Part shown: positions 1 to 7,328 of the stretch, piece by piece
Numbering within the stretch: position 1 is the first letter of the stretch
How the letters are laid out: each line of letters opens with the position of its first letter
Assembly (NCBI RefSeq): GCF_025567285.1
Contig: NZ_JAOQJT010000001.1
Location: forward strand, 434,001-498,000
From: Coprococcus aceti
Lineage (GTDB): Bacteria; Bacillota; Clostridia; Lachnospirales; Lachnospiraceae
Length of the DNA stretch: 64,000 nt
Reading direction: 5' to 3'
Position numbers and translations under genes: made by a program
Notes under the pieces: model-generated
Seen by the model: the letters and a program-made list of their open reading frames with translations, nothing else
Databases searched by the model: none
Told to the model about the DNA's origin: nothing

Positions 1-1205
1 AGCTTCTTATGTGCTCTGGTTACGACAGATATTTCCAGATCGCAAGATGCTTCCGTGACGAGGATCTCCGTGCAGACAGACAGCCGGAGTTCACCCAGAT
101 GGATATGGAGCTCTCATTTGTTGACGTTGACGATGTAATCGATGTAAATGAGCGTCTTCTTGCAAAGCTCTTCAAGGAGATACTTGATCTCGACATCCAG
201 CTTCCAATTCAGAGAATGACATGGCAGGAGGCAATGGACAGATTTGGTTCAGATAAGCCTGACCTCAGATTTGGACTCGAGCTCAAGGATGTCAGCGATG
301 TTGTCAAGGACTGTGAGTTCGGAGTATTCACAGGTGCCCTTGCAAATGGCGGAACAGTCCGCGGTATCAATGCCGAGGGACAGGGAAGCATGCCTAGAAA
401 GAAGATAGATGCCCTTATTGAGTATGCAAAGACATACGGCGCAAAGGGACTTGCATATATAGTTATCAACGAGGATGGAAGCTACAAGTCATCATTTGCC
501 AAGTTCATGACAGAGGAGCAGATGAACGCCCTTGTGGCAGCCATGGATGGAAAGCCTGGCGACCTGCTTCTGTTCGCAGCGGACAAGACAAAGATCGTAT
601 GGACAGTCCTCGGCGCACTGAGATGCCATCTGGCAGAGCTCATGGGACTTGTGGACAAGAATGTATACAGATTCGTGTGGATCACAGAGTTCCCACTTCT
701 TGAGTGGTCAGACGAGGAGAACAGATTCACAGCTATGCACCATCCATTTACCATGCCTATGGAGGAGGATCTTCAGTACATCGATTCTGATCCGGGCAGG
801 GTTCGTGCAAAGGCTTATGATATAGTATTAAACGGAAATGAGATCGGTGGAGGTTCAGTCAGAATCCATCAGGATGACATTCAGGAGAAGATGTTCGAGT
901 GCCTTGGCTTTACAAAGGCCGAGGCTCACGAGAGATTCGGATTCCTTCTGGATGCGTTCAAGTACGGAGTACCACCTCACGCAGGACTTGCCTATGGTCT
1001 TGACCGTCTGGTCATGCTCATGGCAAAGCAGGATTCTATCCGTGACGTAATCGCATTCCCTAAGGTAAAGGATGCATCATGTCTCATGACAAATGCGCCT
1101 GACTATGTAGACGACAAGCAGCTCGCTGAGCTTGGAATCGAGGTCACACCAGAGGCTGAGGCCGAGATCGAGGCTGAGAAGAGCGCACCTGCAGACGCAG
1201 AGTAG
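1..1205 (+). CDS. aspS: Aspartate--tRNA ligase, C-terminal two thirds (5' end outside window)
   Basis: Charges tRNA-Asp with aspartate in the cytoplasm. The reading frame is open from base 3, so the gene begins upstream; about 400 residues remain of a family that is usually near 590. Visible are class II synthetase motif 2 (GYDRYFQIARCFRDEDLRAD), the inserted GAD-type domain typical of bacterial AspRS (about residues 100-260 of this fragment) and motif 3 (GLAYGLDRLVMLM) followed by RDVIAFPK. The last 25 residues form an acidic, Ala/Glu-rich tail ending in PADAE, as often seen in Clostridia. The N-terminal OB-fold anticodon domain lies outside the window. A strong terminator follows 40 bases after the stop, so this closes a transcription unit. 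Confidence 0.97.
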   Translation, partial: LLMCSGYDRYFQIARCFRDEDLRADRQPEFTQMDMELSFVDVDDVIDVNERLLAKLFKEILDLDIQLPIQRMTWQEAMDRFGSDKPDLRFGLELKDVSDVVKDCEFGVFTGALANGGTVRGINAEGQGSMPRKKIDALIEYAKTYGAKGLAYIVINEDGSYKSSFAKFMTEEQMNALVAAMDGKPGDLLLFAADKTKIVWTVLGALRCHLAELMGLVDKNVYRFVWITEFPLLEWSDEENRFTAMHHPFTMPMEEDLQYIDSDPGRVRAKAYDIVLNGNEIGGGSVRIHQDDIQEKMFECLGFTKAEAHERFGFLLDAFKYGVPPHAGLAYGLDRLVMLMAKQDSIRDVIAFPKVKDASCLMTNAPDYVDDKQLAELGIEVTPEAEAEIEAEKSAPADAE

Positions 1206-1245
1206 AATGACAGAATAATATACAGAAGGACGAGCTTCTGATACG

Positions 1246-1283
1246 GAGGCGGGATATCAAACAGGATATCCCGCCTCTTTTTT
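1246..1283 (+). terminator. Rho-independent terminator after aspS
   Basis: A perfect 13-bp stem (GAGGCGGGATATC at 1246-1258 with its complement at 1265-1277) has a 6-base loop and is followed by six T residues. Confidence 0.93.
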
Positions 1284-1394
1284 GCGTTTACAGACATAAA
1301 GAGCAAATGGGGTACATATACTATACCAAAGTGTGTTAAGTGGCTTAAAATGACAGCCAGACACCTTAAAAAGCAAATGGCGGAGGTGATACAT

Positions 1395-1844
1395 GTGGAA
1401 AATGAAAAAGAGTTTCTAAGAGGGAGAATGTGGGGCAGACTTACCTTCCTGCTGGTGGTTGCACTGGAGCTCATGATATTCTGCGTTGGATGTGCAAGGT
1501 TTGAGGTGTCGGACAGTGGTGAGCCGCTGCTCTATGACGTGTGCGATGAGACCATGCTGCCGGATGAACTGGTTACCATCATAGACAAAAAGAAGGAAAA
1601 CCCATTTAATCTCGTATATTCAAACAGCACATATACATATATAGTCATCGCTGCGGGCATGCAGGAGAGGGATGACGTTGGGGTGACTCTGGAGGAGATG
1701 TACAAGGACGACAATGCCATTTACATCAAGGGAGTTTTAAGGCAGGTGGCGACTCCGACGGATGGCGTGAAGGGGGACAATGTATCATTTCCTTATATGG
1801 TGGTCAGGATAGTGAAGATGGATCTTCCGGTTGTATTCAAGTAG
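1395..1844 (+). CDS. Small membrane or lipoprotein-like protein with PrcB-like C-terminal domain
   Basis: A 149-residue protein. I chose the GTG at 1395 because GGAGGTGAT lies 4-13 bases before it; an upstream in-frame ATG at 1350 has no ribosome binding site. The N-terminus has a hydrophobic segment (TFLLVVALELMIFCVGC) that could be a signal anchor or an imperfect lipobox with the Cys at its end. The C-terminal half (YIVIAAGMQ, then an alternating strand pattern ending in MVVRIVKMDLPVVF) resembles the PrcB C-terminal domain of unknown function. The SipL-like gene starts only 34 bases downstream, so the two are probably co-transcribed. The function is unknown. Confidence 0.75.
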   Translation: MENEKEFLRGRMWGRLTFLLVVALELMIFCVGCARFEVSDSGEPLLYDVCDETMLPDELVTIIDKKKENPFNLVYSNSTYTYIVIAAGMQERDDVGVTLEEMYKDDNAIYIKGVLRQVATPTDGVKGDNVSFPYMVVRIVKMDLPVVFK

Positions 1845-1878
1845 AACGGTATATCATAAAAAATAAGGTGGGGAAAAT

Positions 1879-3444
1879 ATGGAGCTTACTAAGAACAGAA
1901 TCACAACGACGAATCTTAAGGCGGCAAAATACGTTGAGTTTACCGTGGATGACGATTTCAATGTCCCTGATGTGAAGGGGGATATAGACAGACAGATAGC
2001 CAGCAAAGGACAGGTGACGATAGAAAACATAGACGTCATGGAGGGCAAGGCGCGCATCACAGGAACTGTGAGCTACGCCATCCTATACCAGACTGACCGG
2101 GAGGGGGATTCATTTGAGAGCCATGACGGAGAACTGCCATTTGAGGAGACGATAAATGCGGATGAACTGTCGCTGGGAGATAAGGTTTCCGTACAGGGTG
2201 TGCTGGAGGATCTGTACGTGACCGTGATAAATTCCAGAAAATACGAGGTGAGAGGGCTTGTGGGCGTGAAGCTCTGGGCGTGCCAGCAGATCACCGCAGA
2301 GGGCGCCGTGGGCATAGCAAACGGCTCTGGTATAGAGTGCATGACGGAGAAGGTAAGCTTTACAAATCTTGCGGCGTCTTCCAGAGACATAATGAAGATA
2401 AAGGAGGACATAGAGATCCCGGCAAATAAGCCGAATATCGGACGTGTGCTGTGGGATCAGGTGAACTTCTCGGAGATAGAGAGCCGTGCCACGGACGTGG
2501 GGGTACATATAAGCGGCAAGATGGACATATTTGTCATATACAAGCCGGATGACGAGGTGGCTCCGGTGCAGTATGTCAGCGCCACGAGGGAGTTCCAGGA
2601 CACTGTGAACTGCGATGGAATAGACGAGGATATGATACTGGACGATATGATAACCGCATCCCGCGGTTCGGTGTCCGTGCGTGCAAATGACGGCGGTGAG
2701 GACAGGATACTCCAGGTGGAGAGCAGCCTCAATGTGGACATCAAGGTGTACGAGGACGTGGAGGCAGACCTTCTCAAGGATATGTTCTCATATTCTGCGC
2801 AGGTCGATCCCGTCAGGAGCAGATTCAGCTACGAGAACCTTCTCATGAGAAACAATGCAAAGACGAGGGTCGTGAAGAAGGAGAGGCTCAAGAGCAGCCA
2901 GCCGTCCATTCTCCAGATCGTAAATGTGACGGGCAGTGTGGATATAGACGATGTCAGGCCGGCGGATGACGCCGTGGTCGTCGAGGGTGCTGTGAAGGCG
3001 GCAGTTCTTTATGTGTCATCGGATGACAGCAGACCTCTGTGTCAGATGGAGGTGGTAGCTCCATTTTCATACAGGGTGGAGACTGTTCCGCTCAGAACTC
3101 AGGATTCCATCAGGATTACCCCTGCACTCAATCAGATCACGGCGGCGCTGCCGGGCAATGACGAGGTGGAGATAAAAGCCATAGTGGATATGGGAATGAC
3201 CATATTTACCCGGAAAGAGATAGAGCTTATCGATGACATGACGGTGGCTCCGGTCGATATGAAGAAGAAAGCGGTGGCGCCAGGTATAGTGGGCTATGTT
3301 GTGCGTGACGGTGACAGCATATGGTCGATCGCAAAACAGTATTATTCCAGTCTTGATTCCATAAGAAAGCTCAACAGACTTGAGGGGGATGACGTGAAAG
3401 CCGGTGACAGGTTGATAGTGGTCAAATGTGCGGGAAAGAATTAG
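1879..3444 (+). CDS. SipL-like SPOCS-domain (DUF3794) protein with C-terminal LysM
   Basis: A 521-residue protein close in length and plan to clostridial SipL, the partner of SpoIVA in spore coat assembly. Two or three SPOCS/DUF3794 modules occupy about residues 15-440; strand-rich stretches such as the one around VPDVKGDIDRQIASKGQV recur. A LysM module lies at about 471-518 (YVVRDGDSIWSIAKQYY ... VKAGDRLIVVK). There is no signal peptide, which fits a mother-cell protein. GGTGGGG stands before the ATG. The stop overlaps the converging XRE gene by four bases. Its presence suggests a spore-forming ancestry. The SPOCS family is also found outside sporulation, so the role is an inference from architecture. 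Confidence 0.82.
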   Translation: MELTKNRITTTNLKAAKYVEFTVDDDFNVPDVKGDIDRQIASKGQVTIENIDVMEGKARITGTVSYAILYQTDREGDSFESHDGELPFEETINADELSLGDKVSVQGVLEDLYVTVINSRKYEVRGLVGVKLWACQQITAEGAVGIANGSGIECMTEKVSFTNLAASSRDIMKIKEDIEIPANKPNIGRVLWDQVNFSEIESRATDVGVHISGKMDIFVIYKPDDEVAPVQYVSATREFQDTVNCDGIDEDMILDDMITASRGSVSVRANDGGEDRILQVESSLNVDIKVYEDVEADLLKDMFSYSAQVDPVRSRFSYENLLMRNNAKTRVVKKERLKSSQPSILQIVNVTGSVDIDDVRPADDAVVVEGAVKAAVLYVSSDDSRPLCQMEVVAPFSYRVETVPLRTQDSIRITPALNQITAALPGNDEVEIKAIVDMGMTIFTRKEIELIDDMTVAPVDMKKKAVAPGIVGYVVRDGDSIWSIAKQYYSSLDSIRKLNRLEGDDVKAGDRLIVVKCAGKN

Positions 3445-3767
3445 CTGTTGCCCTTCCAGTGTATATCGTATTTTCCCGGTGATCTGGGATCCTGGTCGGT
3501 GACAGCGGCTTCTCTGTAATATTCTTCGTATGGAACAGGGTTGTTGGTGATTCCAAGAATGTAATCGGATGACACGTTATATAACTCGGTGAGATATATA
3601 AGGTGATGGATTGGCAGCGCGCTTGCGCCCCTTTCATAACGTGCGTACATGGTTTGTGAGGTGTTCAGATAGCGGGCAACATATTGTTGTGTAAAGTCAT
3701 GATCTTCCCGCAGTCCACGGATTCTTTCTATATACTTTTTATCCTTGCTAAATTCCATATACTGCAT
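3441..3767 (-). CDS. XRE-family transcriptional regulator
   Basis: A 108-residue protein with an N-terminal Cro/CI-type helix-turn-helix at about residues 12-66: YIERIRGLREDHDFTQQYVA, then the recognition helix region TSQTMYARYERG and LIYLTELYNVSSDYILG. The remaining 40 residues are charged and of no recognised fold. I start at the ATG at 3767, preceded by GGGTG, rather than the track-length start at 3851, which runs back into a palindrome and has no ribosome binding site. It lies alone between the SipL-like gene and bioY. A 22-bp inverted repeat 49-70 bases upstream may be its own operator. Confidence 0.88.
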   Translation of the reverse strand: MQYMEFSKDKKYIERIRGLREDHDFTQQYVARYLNTSQTMYARYERGASALPIHHLIYLTELYNVSSDYILGITNNPVPYEEYYREAAVTDQDPRSPGKYDIHWKGNS

Positions 3768-3815
3768 TCGATCACCCGCAAAAATGATAACATACGGGTT
3801 TGTGACCCTTTTAAT

Positions 3816-3837
3816 TTTAGTAAATATGTTTACTAAA
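3816..3837. promoter_or_regulatory. Palindrome upstream of the XRE regulator, candidate operator
   Basis: TTTAGTAAA (3816-3824) and TTTACTAAA (3829-3837) form a perfect 9-bp inverted repeat around TATG. It sits in the likely promoter region of the XRE gene; there is no T run, so it is not a terminator. Autoregulation is an inference. Confidence 0.55.
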
Positions 3838-3850
3838 CGAGATGGTAACA

Positions 3851-3888
3851 AAAAAGTGCAATCATAGCCGACAGCTATAATTGCACTT
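3851..3888 (-). terminator. Rho-independent terminator after bioY
   Basis: On the minus strand AAGTGCAATTATAGC pairs with GCTATGATTGCACTT (one G-U pair), followed by T residues. It stands 20 bases after the bioY stop and insulates the XRE gene. Confidence 0.88.
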
Positions 3889-3909
3889 AAGTTTGTGTAT
3901 TTCCATTAA

Positions 3910-4485
3910 TCAGGCTTCTTTTGCCTGTTCATTGGCCTCTTTGTCGTCCTTCTCAGGGAGAAGTCTCTTGAACAGTGGAACGAGCTGTGCGGCGATGACA
4001 GCCTTAACGAGGTCGAGTGGAATGAATGCCACGAAACCTGATAAGAATGCAACCTTCCATGTGAGGTTACCGTTGAACTTCCACCAGATCATTCCCACGA
4101 TATCAATGATCACGACACCTATGATCGCAACGATGGTATACTTAAGTCTCTTGTACTTTTTGCCTTTGATGAGACCGACTACGATTGATGCAATGATGAA
4201 TGAGAAGGTGTATCCACCGAATACTCCGAACAGATATCCAAGGCCTGCGCCTCCGCCGATGAATACAGGAACGCCGATGGCACCCATGATCATCCAAAGT
4301 GCTATTATGATCGTTGAGTCTCTGAGCTCAAATACGAGAGCTATCAGAATTATCATAAAGTTGAGTAATGTGATGTGTGCTGCGTTAGGGAGCGGTGTTG
4401 GAATGCTCAGGTAAGCGGATGCACACAGAATTGCAGTGAACATGGCCATCATGACCAGCTCTACAGTGGTAAATGCTTTTTTCAT
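3910..4485 (-). CDS. bioY: Biotin ECF transporter substrate-binding protein BioY
   Basis: The S component of an energy-coupling-factor transporter, which binds biotin in the membrane; it needs the shared EcfA/EcfT module, not seen in this window. The protein has 191 residues and about six hydrophobic segments. The BioY pattern is visible in the first third (MFTAILCASAYLSIPTPLP), in the Gly-rich loop MGAIGVPVFIGGGAGLGYLFG, and in the late FIPLDLVKAVIAAQLV helix. Start at 4485: GGAGG lies 10 bases upstream in the leader; an earlier in-frame ATG at 4533 has none. The promoter is consensus (TTGACA-N17-TATAAT on the minus strand) and is overlapped on both sides by BirA-type operators, so biotin repression is expected. 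Confidence 0.92.
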   Translation of the reverse strand: MKKAFTTVELVMMAMFTAILCASAYLSIPTPLPNAAHITLLNFMIILIALVFELRDSTIIIALWMIMGAIGVPVFIGGGAGLGYLFGVFGGYTFSFIIASIVVGLIKGKKYKRLKYTIVAIIGVVIIDIVGMIWWKFNGNLTWKVAFLSGFVAFIPLDLVKAVIAAQLVPLFKRLLPEKDDKEANEQAKEA

Positions 4486-4582
4486 TTGTAATAATCCTCC
4501 AATGATTGTAATGCCTGTGTACAGCTTATTCACAACAAATCCAGGTAGTTTCGACGGGCTGATGACGAATACTGCCTGGATT

Positions 4583-4614
4583 TGTTAACCTATACACAAG
4601 GGCTATGGTTGACA
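4583..4614. promoter_or_regulatory. BirA-type operator 1 (bioY side)
   Basis: TGTTAACC (4583-4590), a 16-base spacer, then GGTTGACA (4607-4614). This matches the known BirA box form (TGTTAAC-N14-16-GTTAACA) with one mismatch. It covers the bioY -10 edge and transcription start. Confidence 0.85.
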
Positions 4615-4642
4615 TTATATATACACATGGGAGGAATGTCAA
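4614..4642 (-). promoter_or_regulatory. bioY promoter
   Basis: Reading the minus strand, TTGACA (4642-4637), a 17-base spacer, TATAAT (4619-4614): a perfect sigma-A consensus. Start of transcription is expected near 4607, inside BirA box 1. Confidence 0.88.
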
Positions 4643-4668
4643 CCATAAATTTTAAACACAGGTTAACA
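4637..4668. promoter_or_regulatory. BirA-type operator 2 (amidase side)
   Basis: TGTCAACC (4637-4644), a 16-base spacer, GGTTAACA (4661-4668). It is the mirror image of operator 1: the whole 4583-4668 segment is a nested inverted repeat. It covers the bioY -35 and abuts a possible rightward promoter. Confidence 0.85.
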
Positions 4669-4697
4669 TTTGCAAAACACACGTTATTGTGTAAAAT
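4669..4697 (+). promoter_or_regulatory. Possible promoter of the nitrilase-family gene
   Basis: TTTGCA (4669-4674), 17 bases, TAAAAT (4692-4697). Four and five matches to consensus respectively. The upstream edge touches BirA operator 2. Confidence 0.5.
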
Positions 4698-4749
4698 ACT
4701 TAATATAGAATTCGAACGATATACAGAGTGTATACACAGGAGGCGGGAT

Positions 4750-5574
4750 ATGATAAAGGTCGGAATCACGGAGATCGATATTGGATACGAGGATAAGGAG
4801 TATGCCAGGGAGCACTGTCTTGAGGTCATGCAGGAGGCATATGAGAATGGCGTTGAGCTCTTGGTGTTTCCTGAGATGACGCTGACGGGATTTACCATGA
4901 TGCCCGCTTGCATGTGGGAGGCGTACAGGAATGGTGAGATACCGGAGAGCGTTTCGTTTTTCATGGAGAACAGCAGGAAATACGATATGGCCATGGCATT
5001 TGGTTATATAGAAGCTTTCATGGCTGATGGAAGCGGCGAGTTTGATGAGAGCAGAAGAAAGGTATTTGAAAATAAGCTGGCGATCGTCAGCGGTGATGAG
5101 GTGATCATGGATTACGCAAAGATACATCCTTTTTCGTTCAGCGGTGAGGACAGGGTGTACCGGGCAGGCAGCCGCATTTGTCAGGCGAATGTCAAGGATC
5201 TGAGGCTGGGCGGATACATATGCTATGATCTCAGATTCCCGGAGATATTTTCGGCGGCGAGGGATTCTTACGATGCCATACTTGTGATAGCCAACTGGCC
5301 TGAGGAGAGAGTTGCCCAGTGGGAAGCGCTGCTCAGGGCGAGGGCCATTGAGAATCAGGCATATGTGATAGGCGTGAACAGAGTGGGCATGGGTAAAAGG
5401 GAGAGATATGTCCCGAGCTCACATATATATGATGTCTACGGCAACGAGATGGCGGAGAGGGTGAGCGACAGACTGCTCGTTGCGGAGCTGGATCCTGCGG
5501 TCATAGCCGGTGCCAGAAAGACATTTCCGCAGGGCAGGGACAGGAAAAATGAATTTTACATGTCAATATTATAG
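4750..5574 (+). CDS. Carbon-nitrogen hydrolase (nitrilase superfamily, omega-amidase-like)
   Basis: A 274-residue cytoplasmic amidase with the full Glu-Lys-Cys triad: Glu in LLVFPEMTLTGF, Lys in DYAKIHPFSFSGED, Cys in GYICYDLRFPEIF. The block ANWPEERVAQWEALLRARAI with NQAYVIGVNRVG is typical of the YafV/omega-amidase branch, whose known members hydrolyse alpha-keto acid amides. The start is the ATG at 4750 behind AGGAGGCGGG; the frame is open further upstream but runs through the operators. It is divergent from bioY and shares with it two BirA boxes, which raises the idea of a role in biotin salvage (hydrolysis of a biotin amide); that is inference only, since biotinidases belong to the same superfamily but a different branch. 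Confidence 0.9.
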   Translation: MIKVGITEIDIGYEDKEYAREHCLEVMQEAYENGVELLVFPEMTLTGFTMMPACMWEAYRNGEIPESVSFFMENSRKYDMAMAFGYIEAFMADGSGEFDESRRKVFENKLAIVSGDEVIMDYAKIHPFSFSGEDRVYRAGSRICQANVKDLRLGGYICYDLRFPEIFSAARDSYDAILVIANWPEERVAQWEALLRARAIENQAYVIGVNRVGMGKRERYVPSSHIYDVYGNEMAERVSDRLLVAELDPAVIAGARKTFPQGRDRKNEFYMSIL

Positions 5575-5675
5575 AATTATTTGACTGGTGTATAAAACTG
5601 GTGTTCTCTTTGGTGCTTGTAATATTTTGTCAGATGGTTTACAATGGATAGAGGCAATGAGGAGGTAAAACTTAT

Positions 5676-6092
5676 ATGAATAAGGACGATTGCATTTTTT
5701 GTAAGATAGCCAACGGTGAGATTCCATCAGCGACAGTTTATGAGGATAGTATCTGCAGAGTAATACTTGATGTGAATCCTGCTAACAAGGGCCATGCGCT
5801 TATTATCCCGAAAGAACATTTTGACAATATATACAGCATGGATGCTGAGACAGCAGCCAAGATATTTACTATAGCTACAGAGGTGGCAAAGGCACAGAAG
5901 GCTGAGCTGAATCCGGACGGACTGAATATCCTTCAGAACAACGGCGAGGCAGCAGGTCAGACTGTATTCCACTTCCATATGCACCTTGTTCCAAGATACA
6001 TCAAGGACAACGTGACTATGACCTGGATACCGGGTAAGGCTGATACAGAGGAGCTGTCAGCATTGTCTAAGGCTCTCAGAAAGAGAATCTAG
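5676..6092 (+). CDS. HIT family nucleotide-binding protein (HinT-like)
   Basis: A 138-residue histidine-triad hydrolase of nucleoside phosphoramidates and related adenylates. The N-terminus (CIFCKIANGEIPSATVYED) and the catalytic triad HFHMHLVPR are both present, as is the middle NKGHALIIPKEH segment. The length is normal for the family. A GAGGAGG site precedes the ATG. It is a single gene with its own terminator 38 bases after the stop. Confidence 0.95.
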   Translation: MNKDDCIFCKIANGEIPSATVYEDSICRVILDVNPANKGHALIIPKEHFDNIYSMDAETAAKIFTIATEVAKAQKAELNPDGLNILQNNGEAAGQTVFHFHMHLVPRYIKDNVTMTWIPGKADTEELSALSKALRKRI

Positions 6093-6130
6093 ACGATTGA
6101 AGATAGATATATAAGGTTTTGTGAGAAGAG

Positions 6131-6166
6131 CAGCACATGATGAACATAAGTCATGTGCTGTTTTTC
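6131..6166 (+). terminator. Rho-independent terminator after the HIT gene
   Basis: CAGCACATGA (6131-6140) and TCATGTGCTG (6151-6160) form a perfect 10-bp stem with a 10-base loop and a five-T tail. Confidence 0.92.
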
Positions 6167-6215
6167 TGTTACGGTGTTACTGATAGAAAGAGCAGGCGGT
6201 AGGAAAGGACTGTAT

Positions 6216-6944
6216 ATGGAGTATAATGAAGAAACTGAGGAAAGAGGGCTGAGGCGGCTGTCGTCAAATGCGCTCAAGCTGACAGCCTGTGTGTGTATGG
6301 CCGTAGATCACATAGGCATAGTATTCATGGATAACAACTACATAATGCGCGCTGTGGGGCGTCTGGCATTTCCTGTATTTGCATTCCTGCTTGTACAGGG
6401 GCTTCTGCGTACATCCGACGTGAGGAGGTATCTTCTGAGACTTGGAATATTTGCGGTGGTGTCAGAGATACCATTTGATCTGGCAATGCACGATACGATC
6501 TGGTATCCGGGGGCTCAGAACATATTCTTCACCCTGACAGCCGGACTGTTTGCCATATACGCCATGGATAGCCGGGGGCCAATCGGAAGATGGAAGGTCG
6601 AGATCGCACTGGCCGCAGCACTTCTGGCGGAGTTCCTGAGATTCGACTACGGCATGGCGGGAGTGGGAATCATAGTCATGTTCTATCTGATCGAGAAGGA
6701 GCGGAGTGGAGCGGATGCTTATACTCTGGCATATTTCAATAAGAAGCAGAACATTGAGATCGTAGTGCTCAGTTCGCTGGTATACATTCTCTGCCTGGGC
6801 ATGAATCAGCTATACGCTCTGCTGGCGATGATACCTGTGAATATGTACAGCGGAGAGAGAGGAAGGATGAAGCTCAAGTATTTTTTCTACCTGTTTTATC
6901 CCCTGCATTTGCTGCTTATATGGGAAATCGTAAAAGGAATGTAG
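6216..6944 (+). CDS. TraX-family membrane protein
   Basis: A 242-residue polytopic membrane protein. The signature N-terminal block LKLTACVCMAVDHIGIVFM, followed by MRAVGRLAFPVFAFLLVQG and a segment with RYLLRLGIFAVVSEIPFDL, identifies the TraX family. TraX of F plasmids acetylates pilin; chromosomal homologues in Clostridia have no proven substrate. About seven hydrophobic segments can be traced. I start at the ATG at 6216 after AGGAAAGG. It ends within the stem of a terminator. It is the gene nearest the Tad pilus locus but is separated from it by a terminator and the divergent regulator, so a link to pilin modification is only a possibility. Confidence 0.88.
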   Translation: MEYNEETEERGLRRLSSNALKLTACVCMAVDHIGIVFMDNNYIMRAVGRLAFPVFAFLLVQGLLRTSDVRRYLLRLGIFAVVSEIPFDLAMHDTIWYPGAQNIFFTLTAGLFAIYAMDSRGPIGRWKVEIALAAALLAEFLRFDYGMAGVGIIVMFYLIEKERSGADAYTLAYFNKKQNIEIVVLSSLVYILCLGMNQLYALLAMIPVNMYSGERGRMKLKYFFYLFYPLHLLLIWEIVKGM

Positions 6945-6972
6945 ATGTCGAAAATCTACATTCCTCTTTTTT
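6935..6972. terminator. Terminator between TraX and the converging XRE gene
   Basis: AGGAATGTAGAT (6935-6946) pairs with ATCTACATTCCT (6954-6965), followed by six T residues on the plus strand. The traX stop codon lies inside the left arm. The A run on the left makes it weakly bidirectional. Confidence 0.9.
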
Positions 6973-7195
6973 ACTTTTGTGGATATTTTGTCTTTACGTT
7001 ACTTGCCCCGCTGATATAGTCGACAGATACATTGTAATACCTAGCAAGAATAAGGAGACTGTCAACAGGAATCCGTGTTTTACCGCTTTCATAATCAGCG
7101 TAGGTACGTTGACCTACATGTAACAAATCGGCAACTTTTTGCTGTGTCAAAGAGTTGTCTTCCCTGATCTCACGTATCCTTTCGTTATAGCGCAT
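6971..7195 (-). CDS. Small XRE-family regulator divergent from the Tad operon
   Basis: A 74-residue protein made almost wholly of one Cro/CI helix-turn-helix: RIREIREDNSLTQQKVADLL, then VGQRTYADYESGKTRIPVDS and LILARYYNVSVDYISG. I use the ATG at 7195, seven bases after AGGAGG; an ATG two codons earlier abuts the ribosome binding site. It faces away from the tadZ promoter with 133 bases between. That interval holds two copies (one perfect, one degenerate) of a palindrome that recurs 10 kb away before the second Tad transcription unit. The simplest reading is that this protein binds those sites and represses both units. Confidence 0.87.
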   Translation of the reverse strand: MRYNERIREIREDNSLTQQKVADLLHVGQRTYADYESGKTRIPVDSLLILARYYNVSVDYISGASNVKTKYPQK

Positions 7196-7246
7196 TAGCA
7201 TACCTCCTTTAGTTTACGATTAGTATAATTTGAGAAAATTTATATA

Positions 7247-7275
7247 TTGACAAAAAGAGCCATAAACTCTAAAAT
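7247..7275 (+). promoter_or_regulatory. Promoter of the first Tad transcription unit
   Basis: TTGACA (7247-7252), 17 bases, TAAAAT (7270-7275). The same pair with the same spacing stands before the second unit at 17449. Confidence 0.85.
7255..7271. promoter_or_regulatory. Degenerate operator in the spacer of the first Tad promoter
   Basis: AAGAGCC-ATA-AACTCTA: the right half is identical to the perfect site, the left half keeps four of seven bases. It lies between -35 and -10. Confidence 0.6.
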
Positions 7276-7288
7276 AAAAATGCTAATG

Positions 7289-7305
7289 TAGAGTTATAAA
7301 CTCTA
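7289..7305. promoter_or_regulatory. Perfect operator after the first Tad promoter
   Basis: TAGAGTT-ATA-AACTCTA, a perfect 7-bp inverted repeat with a 3-base centre. It sits 13 bases past the -10. Its reverse complement is exactly the site at 17482-17498. Confidence 0.8.
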
Positions 7306-7328
7306 AGACAGCGAGGGAGGTGGAGTTT

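Noticed and set aside
4582..4749. N-terminal extension of the amidase
   Set aside because: The extra codons run through the BirA boxes and promoters and lack a ribosome site; the 4750 ATG has a strong one.
3441..7201. Two XRE regulators suggesting a prophage remnant
   Set aside because: No integrase, terminase, capsid, lysis or att-like repeats nearby; both are single small regulators.
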